NCBI RefSeq assembly: GCF_018156225.1
Contig: NZ_JAGTAR010000033.1
Span: 1-60,684, forward strand
DNA length: 60,684 nt
DNA from: Carboxylicivirga sediminis
Lineage (GTDB): Bacteria > Bacteroidota > Bacteroidia > Bacteroidales > Marinilabiliaceae
Direction: 5' to 3'
Below are positions 45,101 through 53,699 of the stretch, one piece after another. Positions within the stretch are counted from its first letter, which is position 1. Each line of letters starts with the position of its first letter. A model generated the notes under the pieces. It made no database searches and was not told the origin of the DNA. It saw only the letters and a list, made by a program, of their open reading frames with translations. The position numbers were made by a program, and so were the translations under genes.

Positions 45101-45349
45101 TTTCTCGACCTAAAGCATCGATTTCTTGACTTTCATACGCACTTTCTAGAACAGATCGGTGTTCTTCACATACAATATTGAATGATTGAGAAACAGTTCG
45201 ATGTTCATGACTTGTAGATGAGGTTTCTCGACTTGCAGCATCGGTTTCTCGACTTGCAGCATCGATTTCTTGACTTGCAGACGTGATTTCTTGGCTTACA
45301 GCATCGATTTCTTGACTAACAGATGAGATTTCTCGACTTACAACATCTC
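45101..45349. repeat. Tandem array B of 21-bp units
   Basis: Two units at 45101 and 45122, a degenerate middle (45143-45223), then six exact 21-bp units from 45224 to 45349. The core is TTTCTCGACTTGCAGCATCG plus one base. The sequence is unrelated to array A but has the same 21-bp period. The array lies precisely between the two REP-like copies. Confidence 0.85.
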
Positions 45350-45433
45350 AATTGCTGGCGCGGATTTACAATCCGTGCCTTTTATCTGGCGTAGCACAGA
45401 TTACAAATCTGCGCTAGCCATAGAATAAATTGA
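45349..45433. repeat. REP-like palindromic element, copy 2
   Basis: This is the better-preserved copy, with two perfect palindromes: CGGATTTACAATCCG (45361-45375) and CAGATTACAAATCTG (45397-45411). Each has 6-bp arms and a 3-nt centre, separated by a pyrimidine-rich spacer. The two halves are also imperfect inverted repeats of each other, giving a larger cruciform. It has the same orientation as copy 1 and shares its flanking bases out to AAATTGA. Confidence 0.8.
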
Positions 45434-45452
45434 TAAATAGGATTTGTGAAGG

Positions 45453-45491
45453 TCTTTAAACAAAACTCCCGATTGATAATCAACCGGGAGC
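45453..45491 (-). terminator. Terminator of the ATP-grasp/M20-like gene
   Basis: CTCCCG (45466-45471) pairs with CGGGAG (45485-45490), and the stem extends further as ATTGAT/ATCAAC with a mismatch. Read on the - strand it is followed by TTTTGTTT. It begins ten bases beyond the stop at 45500, a classic position for a Rho-independent terminator. Confidence 0.8.
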
Positions 45492-45499
45492 CTATTTCT

Positions 45500-47650
45500 T
45501 TACTTCGTATCCTTTAGCAACAGGGCCACCAATAAGGCACGTTCGATTAGGCTGTGCCGGATGATGCGCTCATTGTCTGATGGCAGGTATTCGCCCACTG
45601 GACCTAAACCATCAATAATGGGCATGTCTTTTTTGATGTGGCAGATATCTGCTGAGCTCCAGCGGTGTTCCTCTCCAATACGCACATCAATTTGCTTGGC
45701 CAGCTTACTTACTTTATTATACAGTTTTTTAGAAGTGTCAGATACGGACATGGCGGGACGTTTGAGCCCACCTTCAATCTTCACCTGATAGATTTTACTG
45801 CGTTTTTGGGTGGCCAATATCTTTTTAATCTTCTGTTCAATCTCGTCCAGCACTTCGGGCGAGTTATAGCGCACACTAATGCCGGCGGAGCCATAGGCAT
45901 ACTTCTTAAAAATGTTGCTCTTATACTGAATGTCAAATGGTGCAATGATGTTTTTATTATCGTTTTGCGATATATCACAAATAGCTGCCAGCGTTTTATT
46001 AAAATTCATGGCAGTGAGCGATACATTTTCGGGATTGTCCTTTTTCAGCATCTTTGTTTCGAGGCGGTACATGGCCGAACCCGAGCGCGACAGGATGAGG
46101 CCTCCTTTTTTTGAGGCGCCACTGAGTGAAATGACTGCTTTGGCCAACTCGGCTTTCTGCTGAATGATGGCTTTAGAGTAACGGCCATCAATGGATGAGT
46201 CGGTCACCAGCAGAATACCAATATTCAGTTTCTTCAGGTTGCGCGAGAACTTAAGTGCCTGAAGAGCGGATATTAAAATGGCCACACCACCTTTGCTCTC
46301 CCATACGCCGGTACCCTCGAGGTACTGCTCCTGCTCGTGGTAATTCTCGTGTTGTGCCAGTTTAATGCGGTTATCCAATGGTTGAATAATCAGGTAGTCG
46401 ACCTCCTGGTTAAATGAGTTGGAGAAATAAAGAATATTACCAACCTCCAGCTGCGGATATATTTCCTGGGTAAAACCCAACTGGCTTAACTCACTACTGA
46501 TTAGCCCCGAGCAGTAGTTAACCCCTTCTACATTCCTTACATAGGTGTCGGTATCCACCAGCTGCTGCAGTAACTTTTCGGTACGTTGCTGCCGTGTTTT
46601 AATAAAGGTGCGCATGCGCGAAGTCTGGGTCGTTCGCCCATTAGCCGGTTGGTTATCGGCTTGCGGCAAAGTATTGGTGAAATACCTGACCGATGCCACA
46701 TCCAACATCTTATTCACCAGCGACTCAAAATCGTAGCCTGCTACTTTAGCGGCAGTAGGATAGGAGCCTGTTTCGCCAAGGCTGGCCATGGAGTTTATCT
46801 CCAGCAGGTAGATGTTATCATCTTCGTCGAGGCGTATATCAACGCGCGAAAAATCCCTTAGGTTAAGTGATTTAAAGGCTTCAATACTCAGTTTCTGCAT
46901 TTTTTCAGCCAACTCATCCGAAATGTGAGCAGGACACACCTTCTTCTTGGGAGTGTGCTTTTTATCATCAACCGTTTGAATGGCATCGGGATCGCCTTCC
47001 AGGTCGATCTCCAACACCGGAAACGGCTCAACAGGCGAATTGCCGATTAAGCCGACGCAAAACTCACGTCCCCTGATGAATTGCTCCACCAGTGCCTGCT
47101 GACTAAATTCTGTTACAATAAAATGCACAGCTTCTCTAAGGTCATCCTGGTTGTATACCACCTTCAGGCCAAAGGACACACTTTCCATCTTAGGCTTCAC
47201 AATTACCGGAAACTTCACCGATGACATGTCTTCATCATGGTTGTTAAATACCCAGAAATCGGGTGTTGGCAGTCCGTTATTTTTCCAGATGATTTTAGTA
47301 AGCACTTTATCGAGAGCCAGTGCATGACCCGATGGGGAAGAGCCCACATAGGGCAAACCCAGCATCTCAAGCATGCTTGGGATGTGTGTATAGCGCGATT
47401 CGCCTTGTATGCCATAGGCCATATTGAATATCATACCCATCTGCTCACCCTGGTTAACGCGCGGCATAAAGTTTTCGAGGCGTTCAATAATCTGCTTATT
47501 GCCATCTAATACAGCCACGTTATGGCCGGCCTTCTCCAGACTCTCAGCGACTTTTTTAACGGTCTTTTCGTTGTAGAACTCTTTGTTCTGCATGCCAAAG
47601 GTGTTGATTACACCGCTGATGTCCTTATTGTATATCAGTGCTACTTTCAT
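45500..47650 (-). CDS. ATP-grasp ligase fused to a degenerate M20 peptidase-like domain
   Basis: This is a 716-residue protein. Residues 1-315 resemble D-Ala-D-Ala ligase: ALALDKVLTKIIWKNNGLPTP, FPVIVKPKMESVSFGLKVV, ALVEQFIRGREFCVGLIG and VDIRLDEDDNIYLLEINSMASLG with the metal-binding E-x-N. After a linker, residues 345-716 follow the M20 metallopeptidase plan (GTGVWESKGGVAILISAL; IDGLGPVGEYLPSDNERI). The zinc ligands look lost, with the HxD His replaced by Pro (QPLDN), the Glu pair by Ser-Ser (DSSIDG) and the late His by Leu. It is probably a peptide or amide ligase whose second domain binds rather than cleaves its substrate. The product is unknown. Confidence 0.8.
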   Translation of the reverse strand: MKVALIYNKDISGVINTFGMQNKEFYNEKTVKKVAESLEKAGHNVAVLDGNKQIIERLENFMPRVNQGEQMGMIFNMAYGIQGESRYTHIPSMLEMLGLPYVGSSPSGHALALDKVLTKIIWKNNGLPTPDFWVFNNHDEDMSSVKFPVIVKPKMESVSFGLKVVYNQDDLREAVHFIVTEFSQQALVEQFIRGREFCVGLIGNSPVEPFPVLEIDLEGDPDAIQTVDDKKHTPKKKVCPAHISDELAEKMQKLSIEAFKSLNLRDFSRVDIRLDEDDNIYLLEINSMASLGETGSYPTAAKVAGYDFESLVNKMLDVASVRYFTNTLPQADNQPANGRTTQTSRMRTFIKTRQQRTEKLLQQLVDTDTYVRNVEGVNYCSGLISSELSQLGFTQEIYPQLEVGNILYFSNSFNQEVDYLIIQPLDNRIKLAQHENYHEQEQYLEGTGVWESKGGVAILISALQALKFSRNLKKLNIGILLVTDSSIDGRYSKAIIQQKAELAKAVISLSGASKKGGLILSRSGSAMYRLETKMLKKDNPENVSLTAMNFNKTLAAICDISQNDNKNIIAPFDIQYKSNIFKKYAYGSAGISVRYNSPEVLDEIEQKIKKILATQKRSKIYQVKIEGGLKRPAMSVSDTSKKLYNKVSKLAKQIDVRIGEEHRWSSADICHIKKDMPIIDGLGPVGEYLPSDNERIIRHSLIERALLVALLLKDTK

Positions 47651-47751
47651 GTTTTAGTATAATTGTCTTCTGTATTTCTGTCAACTATCTTATTAGTGTT
47701 CAATTTATAATCTACTCCTAATTGATGTCAATGGTGCGCAGGTTACTGGGC

Positions 47752-48327
47752 TTAAATAATCTCACACATCTTGAGGAAATTTTTCACCATCAACATGCCT
47801 TCTGGTCCTGATACTTCGGGGTGCGACTGGAAACCATATATCGGTTTGGTTTTATGACGAATGATTTCGTTGCTGCAAGTATCGGATGTCGCCAGGCTTT
47901 CGAACGAGGCAGGCAGCTCCGATACATGAAAGGAGTGACGTTTCACCAGCGACACTTCTGTTTTAGACAGGCCGTCAAAAATAGGATCTTCTGGTTTGGT
48001 AATGGTAATCAGCTCCTTTTTGCCGTGGTATTCTGCCAGCTTCTTGATTCGTCCTCTGTAGCTAACTGCAATGATCTCATGGCCCAGACAGAAGCCCAGT
48101 ACAGGCACATCAAAATTCATTAATGCTACAAAATTAGATGTGAGGTTGAGTGGCTCCCAGGGATTGCCTTTGCCACCTGATAAGATAATGCCCTTTATCT
48201 GTGTTTTGGCAGATAAGGTGATGGGTTGATTATGGTCGAAAAACACGTAATCAAAATCCTGCTCCGAAAGAAACTGTCGTTTGAATTTCTTTATGAAGGC
48301 ACTTTGGTTGTCGATGATTAGCAGCAT
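47752..48327 (-). CDS. Class I glutamine amidotransferase domain protein
   Basis: This 191-residue stand-alone GATase1 domain has the oxyanion loop GIILSGGKGNPWEP, nucleophile Cys80 in GFCLGHE, and His169/Glu171 in GFQSHPEVSG, so the catalytic triad is complete. It is closest in look to the amidotransferase half of GMP synthetase. It should release ammonia from glutamine for a partner synthetase. The nearest candidates are the ATP-grasp protein 100 bp downstream or a separate GuaA synthetase subunit elsewhere. The neighbouring GMP reductase gene fits a purine connection, but this is only context. Confidence 0.85.
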   Translation of the reverse strand: MLLIIDNQSAFIKKFKRQFLSEQDFDYVFFDHNQPITLSAKTQIKGIILSGGKGNPWEPLNLTSNFVALMNFDVPVLGFCLGHEIIAVSYRGRIKKLAEYHGKKELITITKPEDPIFDGLSKTEVSLVKRHSFHVSELPASFESLATSDTCSNEIIRHKTKPIYGFQSHPEVSGPEGMLMVKNFLKMCEII

Positions 48328-48559
48328 ATTAAATCATTACTTATCACTAAATAGTAAACCATTTTGGCGCGATAATTCGCGTACCTAAAATACGGTAAAA
48401 AACTATACGATGCAGTCGCAGTATGAAAATATAATACAGGTGTTTACTGGCCTTTATTCAGTATTGCAACATCAATTAATGAGTTATCCATAAAATGCTA
48501 TGTTAGAAATATATGCGGTGGATGTAGATGAAGCGGAAGAGAGGGATCAGGACCTGACC

Positions 48560-48588
48560 AATAAAAAAAGCCGCACAAGGCGGCTTTT
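48560..48588 (-). terminator. Terminator of guaC
   Basis: A perfect 9-bp stem, AAAAGCCGC (48566-48574) with GCGGCTTTT (48580-48588), and a 5-nt loop. On the - strand it is followed by TTTTTTTAT. It lies 20 bp after the guaC stop codon. The gap from here to the next gene start (48327) is about 230 bp, and nothing else was recognised in it. Confidence 0.9.
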
Positions 48589-48608
48589 ATGTATAACAAA
48601 AATGTTTT

Positions 48609-49649
48609 TTACTTGGTATAAACACGGTTTTCCTGCTCGGCAACACGGATAAAAGTAGTACGCTTAGTTAGCTCTTTCAGCTGTGATGCGCCCACATAGG
48701 TACAGGTACTGCGCACACCTCCTAATATATCCTGAAGTGTGGCCTCAACCGGGCCTCTGTATTCTACTTCAACGGTTTTACCTTCGCTGGCACGGTATTC
48801 AGCAACACCCCCTGCATGCTTATCCATTGCTGTAGCTGAACTCATGCCATAAAACTGCTTGTATTTTTTGCCGTCGATATCAATCACCTGGCCGCCACTC
48901 TCATCGTGTCCGGCCAGCATACCACCCAGCATCACAAAGTCGGCTCCGGCACCAAAGGCCTTGGCCACATCGCCAGGTACTGCACAGCCTCCATCACTGA
49001 TGATCTGTCCGCCTAGGCCATGAGCCGCATCGGCACATTCAATAATGGCTGACAACTGAGGATAACCAACACCTGTTTTCACACGTGTGGTACAAACCGA
49101 ACCTGGTCCGATACCTACTTTTATAATATCAGCACCAGCCAGCAATAGCTCTTCCACCATTTCGCCGGTGACCACGTTACCTGCCATAATTACTTTATCA
49201 GGAAAGAGGGCACGTGCTTGCTTAACAAATCCTACAAAATGCTCGGAGTAGCCATTGGCCACATCAATACAAATAAACTTCAGCTTTGGGTTAGCCTTAA
49301 AGATGCTAACAACCTTATCTAAATCGTTGGCACCGGTACCTGTGCTCACTGCAATGTAGTTCTCAATACCTTCAGGAGCATCAGCCAGAAACTGGTTCCA
49401 TTGTTCCAGGGTATAGTGTTTATGAATAGCTGTGAAAAGCTCATTCTCGGCCAGTTTAACGGCCATCTCAAAGGTCCCCACTGTGTCCATGTTAGCAGCC
49501 ATAATTGGCACGCCTGTCCATTCAATGCTGGTGTGCATAAATTTAAAAGTGCGCTGCAGGTTTACCTGCGAACGGCTTTTTAGCGTTGAACGCTTAGGTC
49601 TGAACATGACGTCTTTGAATCCCAACTTAATGTCGTATTCTACTCTCAT
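48609..49649 (-). CDS. guaC: GMP reductase
   Basis: This 346-residue protein is collinear with E. coli GuaC, from [25 protein letters not shown] at the start to [25 protein letters not shown] at the end. [21 protein letters not shown] holds the catalytic Cys (about 185), and [31 protein letters not shown] the phosphate-binding loop. It reduces GMP to IMP with NADPH for purine salvage. IMP dehydrogenase is ruled out by the absence of CBS domains and the GuaC-specific N-terminus. It is a single gene with its own terminator. Confidence 0.96.
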   Translation of the reverse strand: MRVEYDIKLGFKDVMFRPKRSTLKSRSQVNLQRTFKFMHTSIEWTGVPIMAANMDTVGTFEMAVKLAENELFTAIHKHYTLEQWNQFLADAPEGIENYIAVSTGTGANDLDKVVSIFKANPKLKFICIDVANGYSEHFVGFVKQARALFPDKVIMAGNVVTGEMVEELLLAGADIIKVGIGPGSVCTTRVKTGVGYPQLSAIIECADAAHGLGGQIISDGGCAVPGDVAKAFGAGADFVMLGGMLAGHDESGGQVIDIDGKKYKQFYGMSSATAMDKHAGGVAEYRASEGKTVEVEYRGPVEATLQDILGGVRSTCTYVGASQLKELTKRTTFIRVAEQENRVYTK

Positions 49650-49807
49650 CTTACTAATTCCTTTTTTTGATTACAGACAAAGATACATGAATATTCTCAA
49701 TAAAAGCAATGGCGCTTTTAACGAAGAAAAATAAAATGCGAATAAGTTCGAACCGAGAATCAGAAAGTGTTGATTTGTGAAGTTTTAAATGGTTGTGAAG
49801 AAGAGAT

Positions 49808-50008
49808 TTATGACTCTATTTCTTTAAGTGTTTTTTCTACTTCTTCTTCTGTTTTGTGCAGTTTGTCCTTACAGCTTTTTATAAGTGCACTCACCCGTTT
49901 AACCTTCGCCGACAGGTCATCCACATCCAGTTCTTCGTTTTCAATCTGTTGCAGTATGTCTTCAATTTCACTAACGGCCTCGTTGTATGTGAGCTTCTTT
50001 TTTGTCAT
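49808..50008 (-). CDS. xseB: Exodeoxyribonuclease VII small subunit
   Basis: This 66-residue acidic helical protein has LTYNEAVSEIEDILQQIENEELDVDDLSAKVKRVSALIKSC in outline, the standard XseB pattern (YEEAxxxLExIxxxLE...LDELxxxxxxG). It binds XseA to form the single-strand exonuclease used in mismatch and double-strand repair. It lies 5 bp after a histidine kinase gene that separates it from xseA, and the three are probably one transcript. Confidence 0.92.
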   Translation of the reverse strand: MTKKKLTYNEAVSEIEDILQQIENEELDVDDLSAKVKRVSALIKSCKDKLHKTEEEVEKTLKEIES

Positions 50009-50013
50009 TGCTA

Positions 50014-52257
50014 TTAGTTATTTTTAATCTGCAGTAAAGGTAGTGTAAAATAAAATGTGCTGCCTTTTTCCAGTTCACTTTCTGCCCAAATGGCCCCTTT
50101 GTTTATCTCAACAAACTCTTTACACAACACCAGGCCCAAACCGGTGCCTTTTTCATTCAGTGTGCCTTTGGTGCTGAATGTGGAATCAACCATAAAAAGC
50201 TTCTCCAGATTTTCCTGTCTGATACCAACGCCTGAGTCGGCTACCGACACTTCTATCATATCATTTTTAGCACTGGCAGCGACATATATAACACTGCCTA
50301 TGCGAGAGAATTTTATAGCGTTGCTAATCAGGTTTCTTAGTATAGTATTGTAGAGGTTTTCGTCGGCCCAGGCTACCAGGTTACGCTCTATTCTGGGACT
50401 GATAACGATATCTTTTTCTTCAGCATTTAAACGAAGCAGCGATACAATATTATGTGTCTGAATGGATATATCAAGCTGTGTGGGTTTGTACTCAGTGGTG
50501 CCCAACTGTGTGCGCGACCATTGCAAAAGGTTCTCTACCAGCCCCAGCAGACGCTTGGTGGAGTTATGAATAATCTGGGAGTACTCAACCACCTCTTTTG
50601 TGTTTTTCGACTCAGCATTGAGCGTCAGCATTTCGGCGAAGCCCATCAGTGAGCTAAAAGGACTTTTCAGGTCATGAGCAATAATGGAGAAGAACTTGTC
50701 TTTTGTGGCATTCAACTGCTGAAGTTCGTTGTTCTTTTCCTTCAGTAAACGCTCAGTTTTACGCCGGCTGCGGAAGCTTAAAAACAAAACCACCACCACC
50801 ATTAATAAAAAGCCTGTTATTATCAGGTAGGTTGTCCGGCCAGTTCGCACGGTTGCCAGGCTGGCAGATTTGTTGAGATTATCCTGTTCGAGTTTCGATA
50901 TTTGCTCCTCCTTATTTAAGAGTTTATAGACGGCTTCCATGCGGGCACTACTCAGCATGGCCTGCTCATCGGTTATGGCGTCTTTAAGTTCGGCATATTT
51001 CGTTTTGTAATCTAATGCATCTTTATAGTTGGCTTGCTGGCTGTGCCATGCCGACATACTATTGTAACAATCAGCCAACAGCGCTTTTTCATCCAACTCT
51101 TTGGCAAGTTTTGTGGCTTTCGTCAGATAGTCACTGGCCTGCTGATAGTGTTTATTGGTTAAAAGGGTTTGCCCCAGGTGTAAATACGTTTCGGCCTTCA
51201 ACGAAGGATCGTTAAAGGTAAGCATCAGTTTAAGTGCTTTCTCAAAATAGGAGATGGCTTTGCTGTATTGTTCTCCATTTTGGTGGGCACGCCCAATGTT
51301 AACATACGATACAGCAATTTTCGAACTGTCACCCTCTTGTATCAGTATGTTCAATGAGGTTTGATAGTTTTCAATAGCTTGGAGAATATTGCCCAGTTCG
51401 AGGTGTACCTCCCCCAAATTATTGTAACAGCTGCTTATACCGTCTTTATCATCAAGCTGACTGTATATCGCCAAGGCCTCCTGGTAGTTGCGAATAGCCG
51501 CTTCGTTATTGTTTAAAGCACCGTTGATGTTGCCAATGTTATTGAGCAGCACTGCACGACTTTTGGCATCGCTATCCAGCTGGTTTAACTCCAAGGCTCT
51601 TTCCAGACAAATCAGTGCTTCATTGTATTGGGCTAAGGTGTTTAGTACCACCCCTTTGTTGGTGAGTCCTTTCCTGATTAATACTGTGTTATCAATTTTC
51701 TCTCCCACCGTAAGCACCATGTCAAAGTACTCAAGCGCCTGGGCATAATTGCGCAGATACCAATACATGGCGCCCAGGCTGTTGTAGGTGTTACCTAACT
51801 TTTCGAGGTTATTAGTCGATGTAAAAATATCTTTTGCCCGGTTAAAGTGTTCAATGGCCAACTCATTCTGGTTGTTGGCATTCTCAATCCATCCCAGGTA
51901 TTCTTCTGTTATACCAACGTTATTTTTATCGGTGCTTGCAGCTTTGTAGGTGAGGGCATTATTGAGGTACTCCCTGGCTATATTGTATTGCTTGTGGTTA
52001 AAGAGTGCCAGGCCTGCTTTATGATAGACGTCAAATTTAACGGATGGGTTTGGCTCATTGGCAATGACAGATACTGATTGTTGGCACAGTGAAATGACTT
52101 CATCTTCTGCCTGAGCTTTTTCGGCTTGTTCAATATACTGAAAAGCTGTTTCTTTATTCTGCTGGCTATGGGCTGTAAATGAGCAGTTAAGGAATAAAAG
52201 TATGCAGCCTGTAATGGTGTAAAGTGACTTAAATAGTAGCTTGGTGGTCATCGACAT
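50014..52257 (-). CDS. TPR-repeat sensor histidine kinase
   Basis: This 747-residue protein has a signal peptide (about 1-31), about ten periplasmic TPR motifs (about 40-420, e.g. NTYNSLGAMYWYLRNYAQALEYFD), and a membrane helix (YLIITGFLLMVVVVLFLSF near 485). A short coiled coil leads to HisKA with phospho-His in FFSIIAHDLKSPFSSLMGF near 525, then HATPase_c with NLISNAIKFS, DSGVGI and GTGLGLVLCKEFVEIN. This TPR-HK layout is common in Bacteroidota and may sense peptides or partner proteins. No response regulator is adjacent. Its position between xseA and xseB is unusual, with gaps of 52 and 5 bp. Confidence 0.93.
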   Translation of the reverse strand: MSMTTKLLFKSLYTITGCILLFLNCSFTAHSQQNKETAFQYIEQAEKAQAEDEVISLCQQSVSVIANEPNPSVKFDVYHKAGLALFNHKQYNIAREYLNNALTYKAASTDKNNVGITEEYLGWIENANNQNELAIEHFNRAKDIFTSTNNLEKLGNTYNSLGAMYWYLRNYAQALEYFDMVLTVGEKIDNTVLIRKGLTNKGVVLNTLAQYNEALICLERALELNQLDSDAKSRAVLLNNIGNINGALNNNEAAIRNYQEALAIYSQLDDKDGISSCYNNLGEVHLELGNILQAIENYQTSLNILIQEGDSSKIAVSYVNIGRAHQNGEQYSKAISYFEKALKLMLTFNDPSLKAETYLHLGQTLLTNKHYQQASDYLTKATKLAKELDEKALLADCYNSMSAWHSQQANYKDALDYKTKYAELKDAITDEQAMLSSARMEAVYKLLNKEEQISKLEQDNLNKSASLATVRTGRTTYLIITGFLLMVVVVLFLSFRSRRKTERLLKEKNNELQQLNATKDKFFSIIAHDLKSPFSSLMGFAEMLTLNAESKNTKEVVEYSQIIHNSTKRLLGLVENLLQWSRTQLGTTEYKPTQLDISIQTHNIVSLLRLNAEEKDIVISPRIERNLVAWADENLYNTILRNLISNAIKFSRIGSVIYVAASAKNDMIEVSVADSGVGIRQENLEKLFMVDSTFSTKGTLNEKGTGLGLVLCKEFVEINKGAIWAESELEKGSTFYFTLPLLQIKNN

Positions 52258-52309
52258 GTGTTAAGGCAATAAAACAGCCTACAAAATATAAAAAGCGTAT
52301 AATAAAACG

Positions 52310-53695
52310 TTATTTTTTTTGAGTTATTTTTTCGATGCGACTGATGATTTTACCTTCGTGCAGTTGTGTTAATAGCTCGTCGCCAACGTTTAAGCTTTCC
52401 AGTTGCTTCACTAGTTCGTTACCCCGGTATGTTAGCGAATAACCTCTTTTAAGTATTTCATAAGGATCGCATAGTTCAAGAGTCCTTTCAGCCAGTTTAA
52501 GCCTTTGTTGCTGATTTTTGAAATAGGCATTTGTTTCAAGCTTTAAGCGTGTTGATTGAAACGCCAGTTTCTGATGACTGCCCCGCAGCTGTTTTTTGGT
52601 CAGGTAATGAGCCGATTCCTTTACATGCGAAAAGAAGGAGACCTGCTTGTCGAAGTAGCTCTTGACGGCAAATTCGAGGCGGTGAGCTGCATCTATCTGA
52701 AATTGCTTGCTGGCACTGATGGCTGTGTTAACAACCGGCTGAAAACGCTGTGCTGCCAACTCCAGTCGGTGCAACTCGTTAACGAGTAGTTGGGAGGTTT
52801 CGGCTACAAAATGCTCTTTTAGATCAGACAGGTAGGCATCAAATTGGGTAATCCGATCGATAATGAACTCGGCCACTGCTGTTGGTGTTTTCAGGCGTGT
52901 GTGTGCCACCATATCGGCAACAGATTCATCCCGTTCGTGGCCAATACCCGTTAAAACCGGCAAAGGAAACTGTGCAATATTAAGCGCCAGCATATAACTG
53001 TCGAAGCACATCAGATCGGAAGAGGAGCCACCACCACGTATGATAACTACCGCATCAAACGCGTGCTCATGCTCATAGATACGCTCAAGAGCTGCAATGA
53101 TTGATTGCTCGGCTTCATCACCCTGCATAATGGCCGGAAATAATTTGTGGTATATCTTATAGCCTTCCGGGTTATTGCTCAGCTGGTTGATGAAATCTTC
53201 GTAGCCGGCAGCGGTAGGCGACGAGATAACGGCCAGTACCTGTGGAACTTCTTCCAGGTCAACCTCCTTGTTCATATCCATCACACCATCTTCCTGAAGC
53301 TGTTGAATGACTTCCAGTTTCCGACGGGCAATATCACCCAGTGTGAATGTCGGGTCAATATCCTTAATGTTTAAACTGTATCCATACACCTCCTGAAATT
53401 CAATACTCACCTTCAGAAGCACCTTTAAACCTGCACTTAGCGTTTGCCTGGTGGTGGTTTCAAAGTATGGTTTCAGCATGCGATAGGTGAAGGCCCAGAT
53501 AGTGGCCCGGGCTTTCGCTTTGACCTGGTCCGAGTCGGTGTCTTTCTCAATGAGCTCCAGGTAGCAATGGCCGCTCCGGACTGTTCGTATTTCGCTGATT
53601 TCGGCTATTACCCAATAGGTTGAAGGAAAACTCTCTTTCAGCTGGTCCTTTATATTGGTGTTTAATTCAAATAAACTCAGTTGTTCGCGGGCCAT
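52310..53695 (-). CDS. xseA: Exodeoxyribonuclease VII large subunit
   Basis: This 461-residue protein has an N-terminal OB fold (STYWVIAEISEIRTVRSGHCYLELIE) and a catalytic Exonuc_VII_L domain with AVISSPTAAGYEDFINQL, VVIIRGGGSSSDLMCFD, LTGIGHERDESVADMVAHTRLKTPTAVAEF. A long coiled coil (about 270-400) and a terminal GYSLTYRGN segment follow. It degrades single-stranded DNA from both ends with XseB. It starts the - strand run xseA, TPR kinase, xseB, and lies 4 bp from the subtilase gene end. Confidence 0.95.
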   Translation of the reverse strand: MAREQLSLFELNTNIKDQLKESFPSTYWVIAEISEIRTVRSGHCYLELIEKDTDSDQVKAKARATIWAFTYRMLKPYFETTTRQTLSAGLKVLLKVSIEFQEVYGYSLNIKDIDPTFTLGDIARRKLEVIQQLQEDGVMDMNKEVDLEEVPQVLAVISSPTAAGYEDFINQLSNNPEGYKIYHKLFPAIMQGDEAEQSIIAALERIYEHEHAFDAVVIIRGGGSSSDLMCFDSYMLALNIAQFPLPVLTGIGHERDESVADMVAHTRLKTPTAVAEFIIDRITQFDAYLSDLKEHFVAETSQLLVNELHRLELAAQRFQPVVNTAISASKQFQIDAAHRLEFAVKSYFDKQVSFFSHVKESAHYLTKKQLRGSHQKLAFQSTRLKLETNAYFKNQQQRLKLAERTLELCDPYEILKRGYSLTYRGNELVKQLESLNVGDELLTQLHEGKIISRIEKITQKK

Positions 53696-53699
53696 TGTA

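Noticed and set aside
44812-45349. CRISPR-like array of short repeats
   Set aside because: Units are 21 bp head to tail with no distinct unique spacers of constant length, and no cas genes are present. They are tandem repeats.
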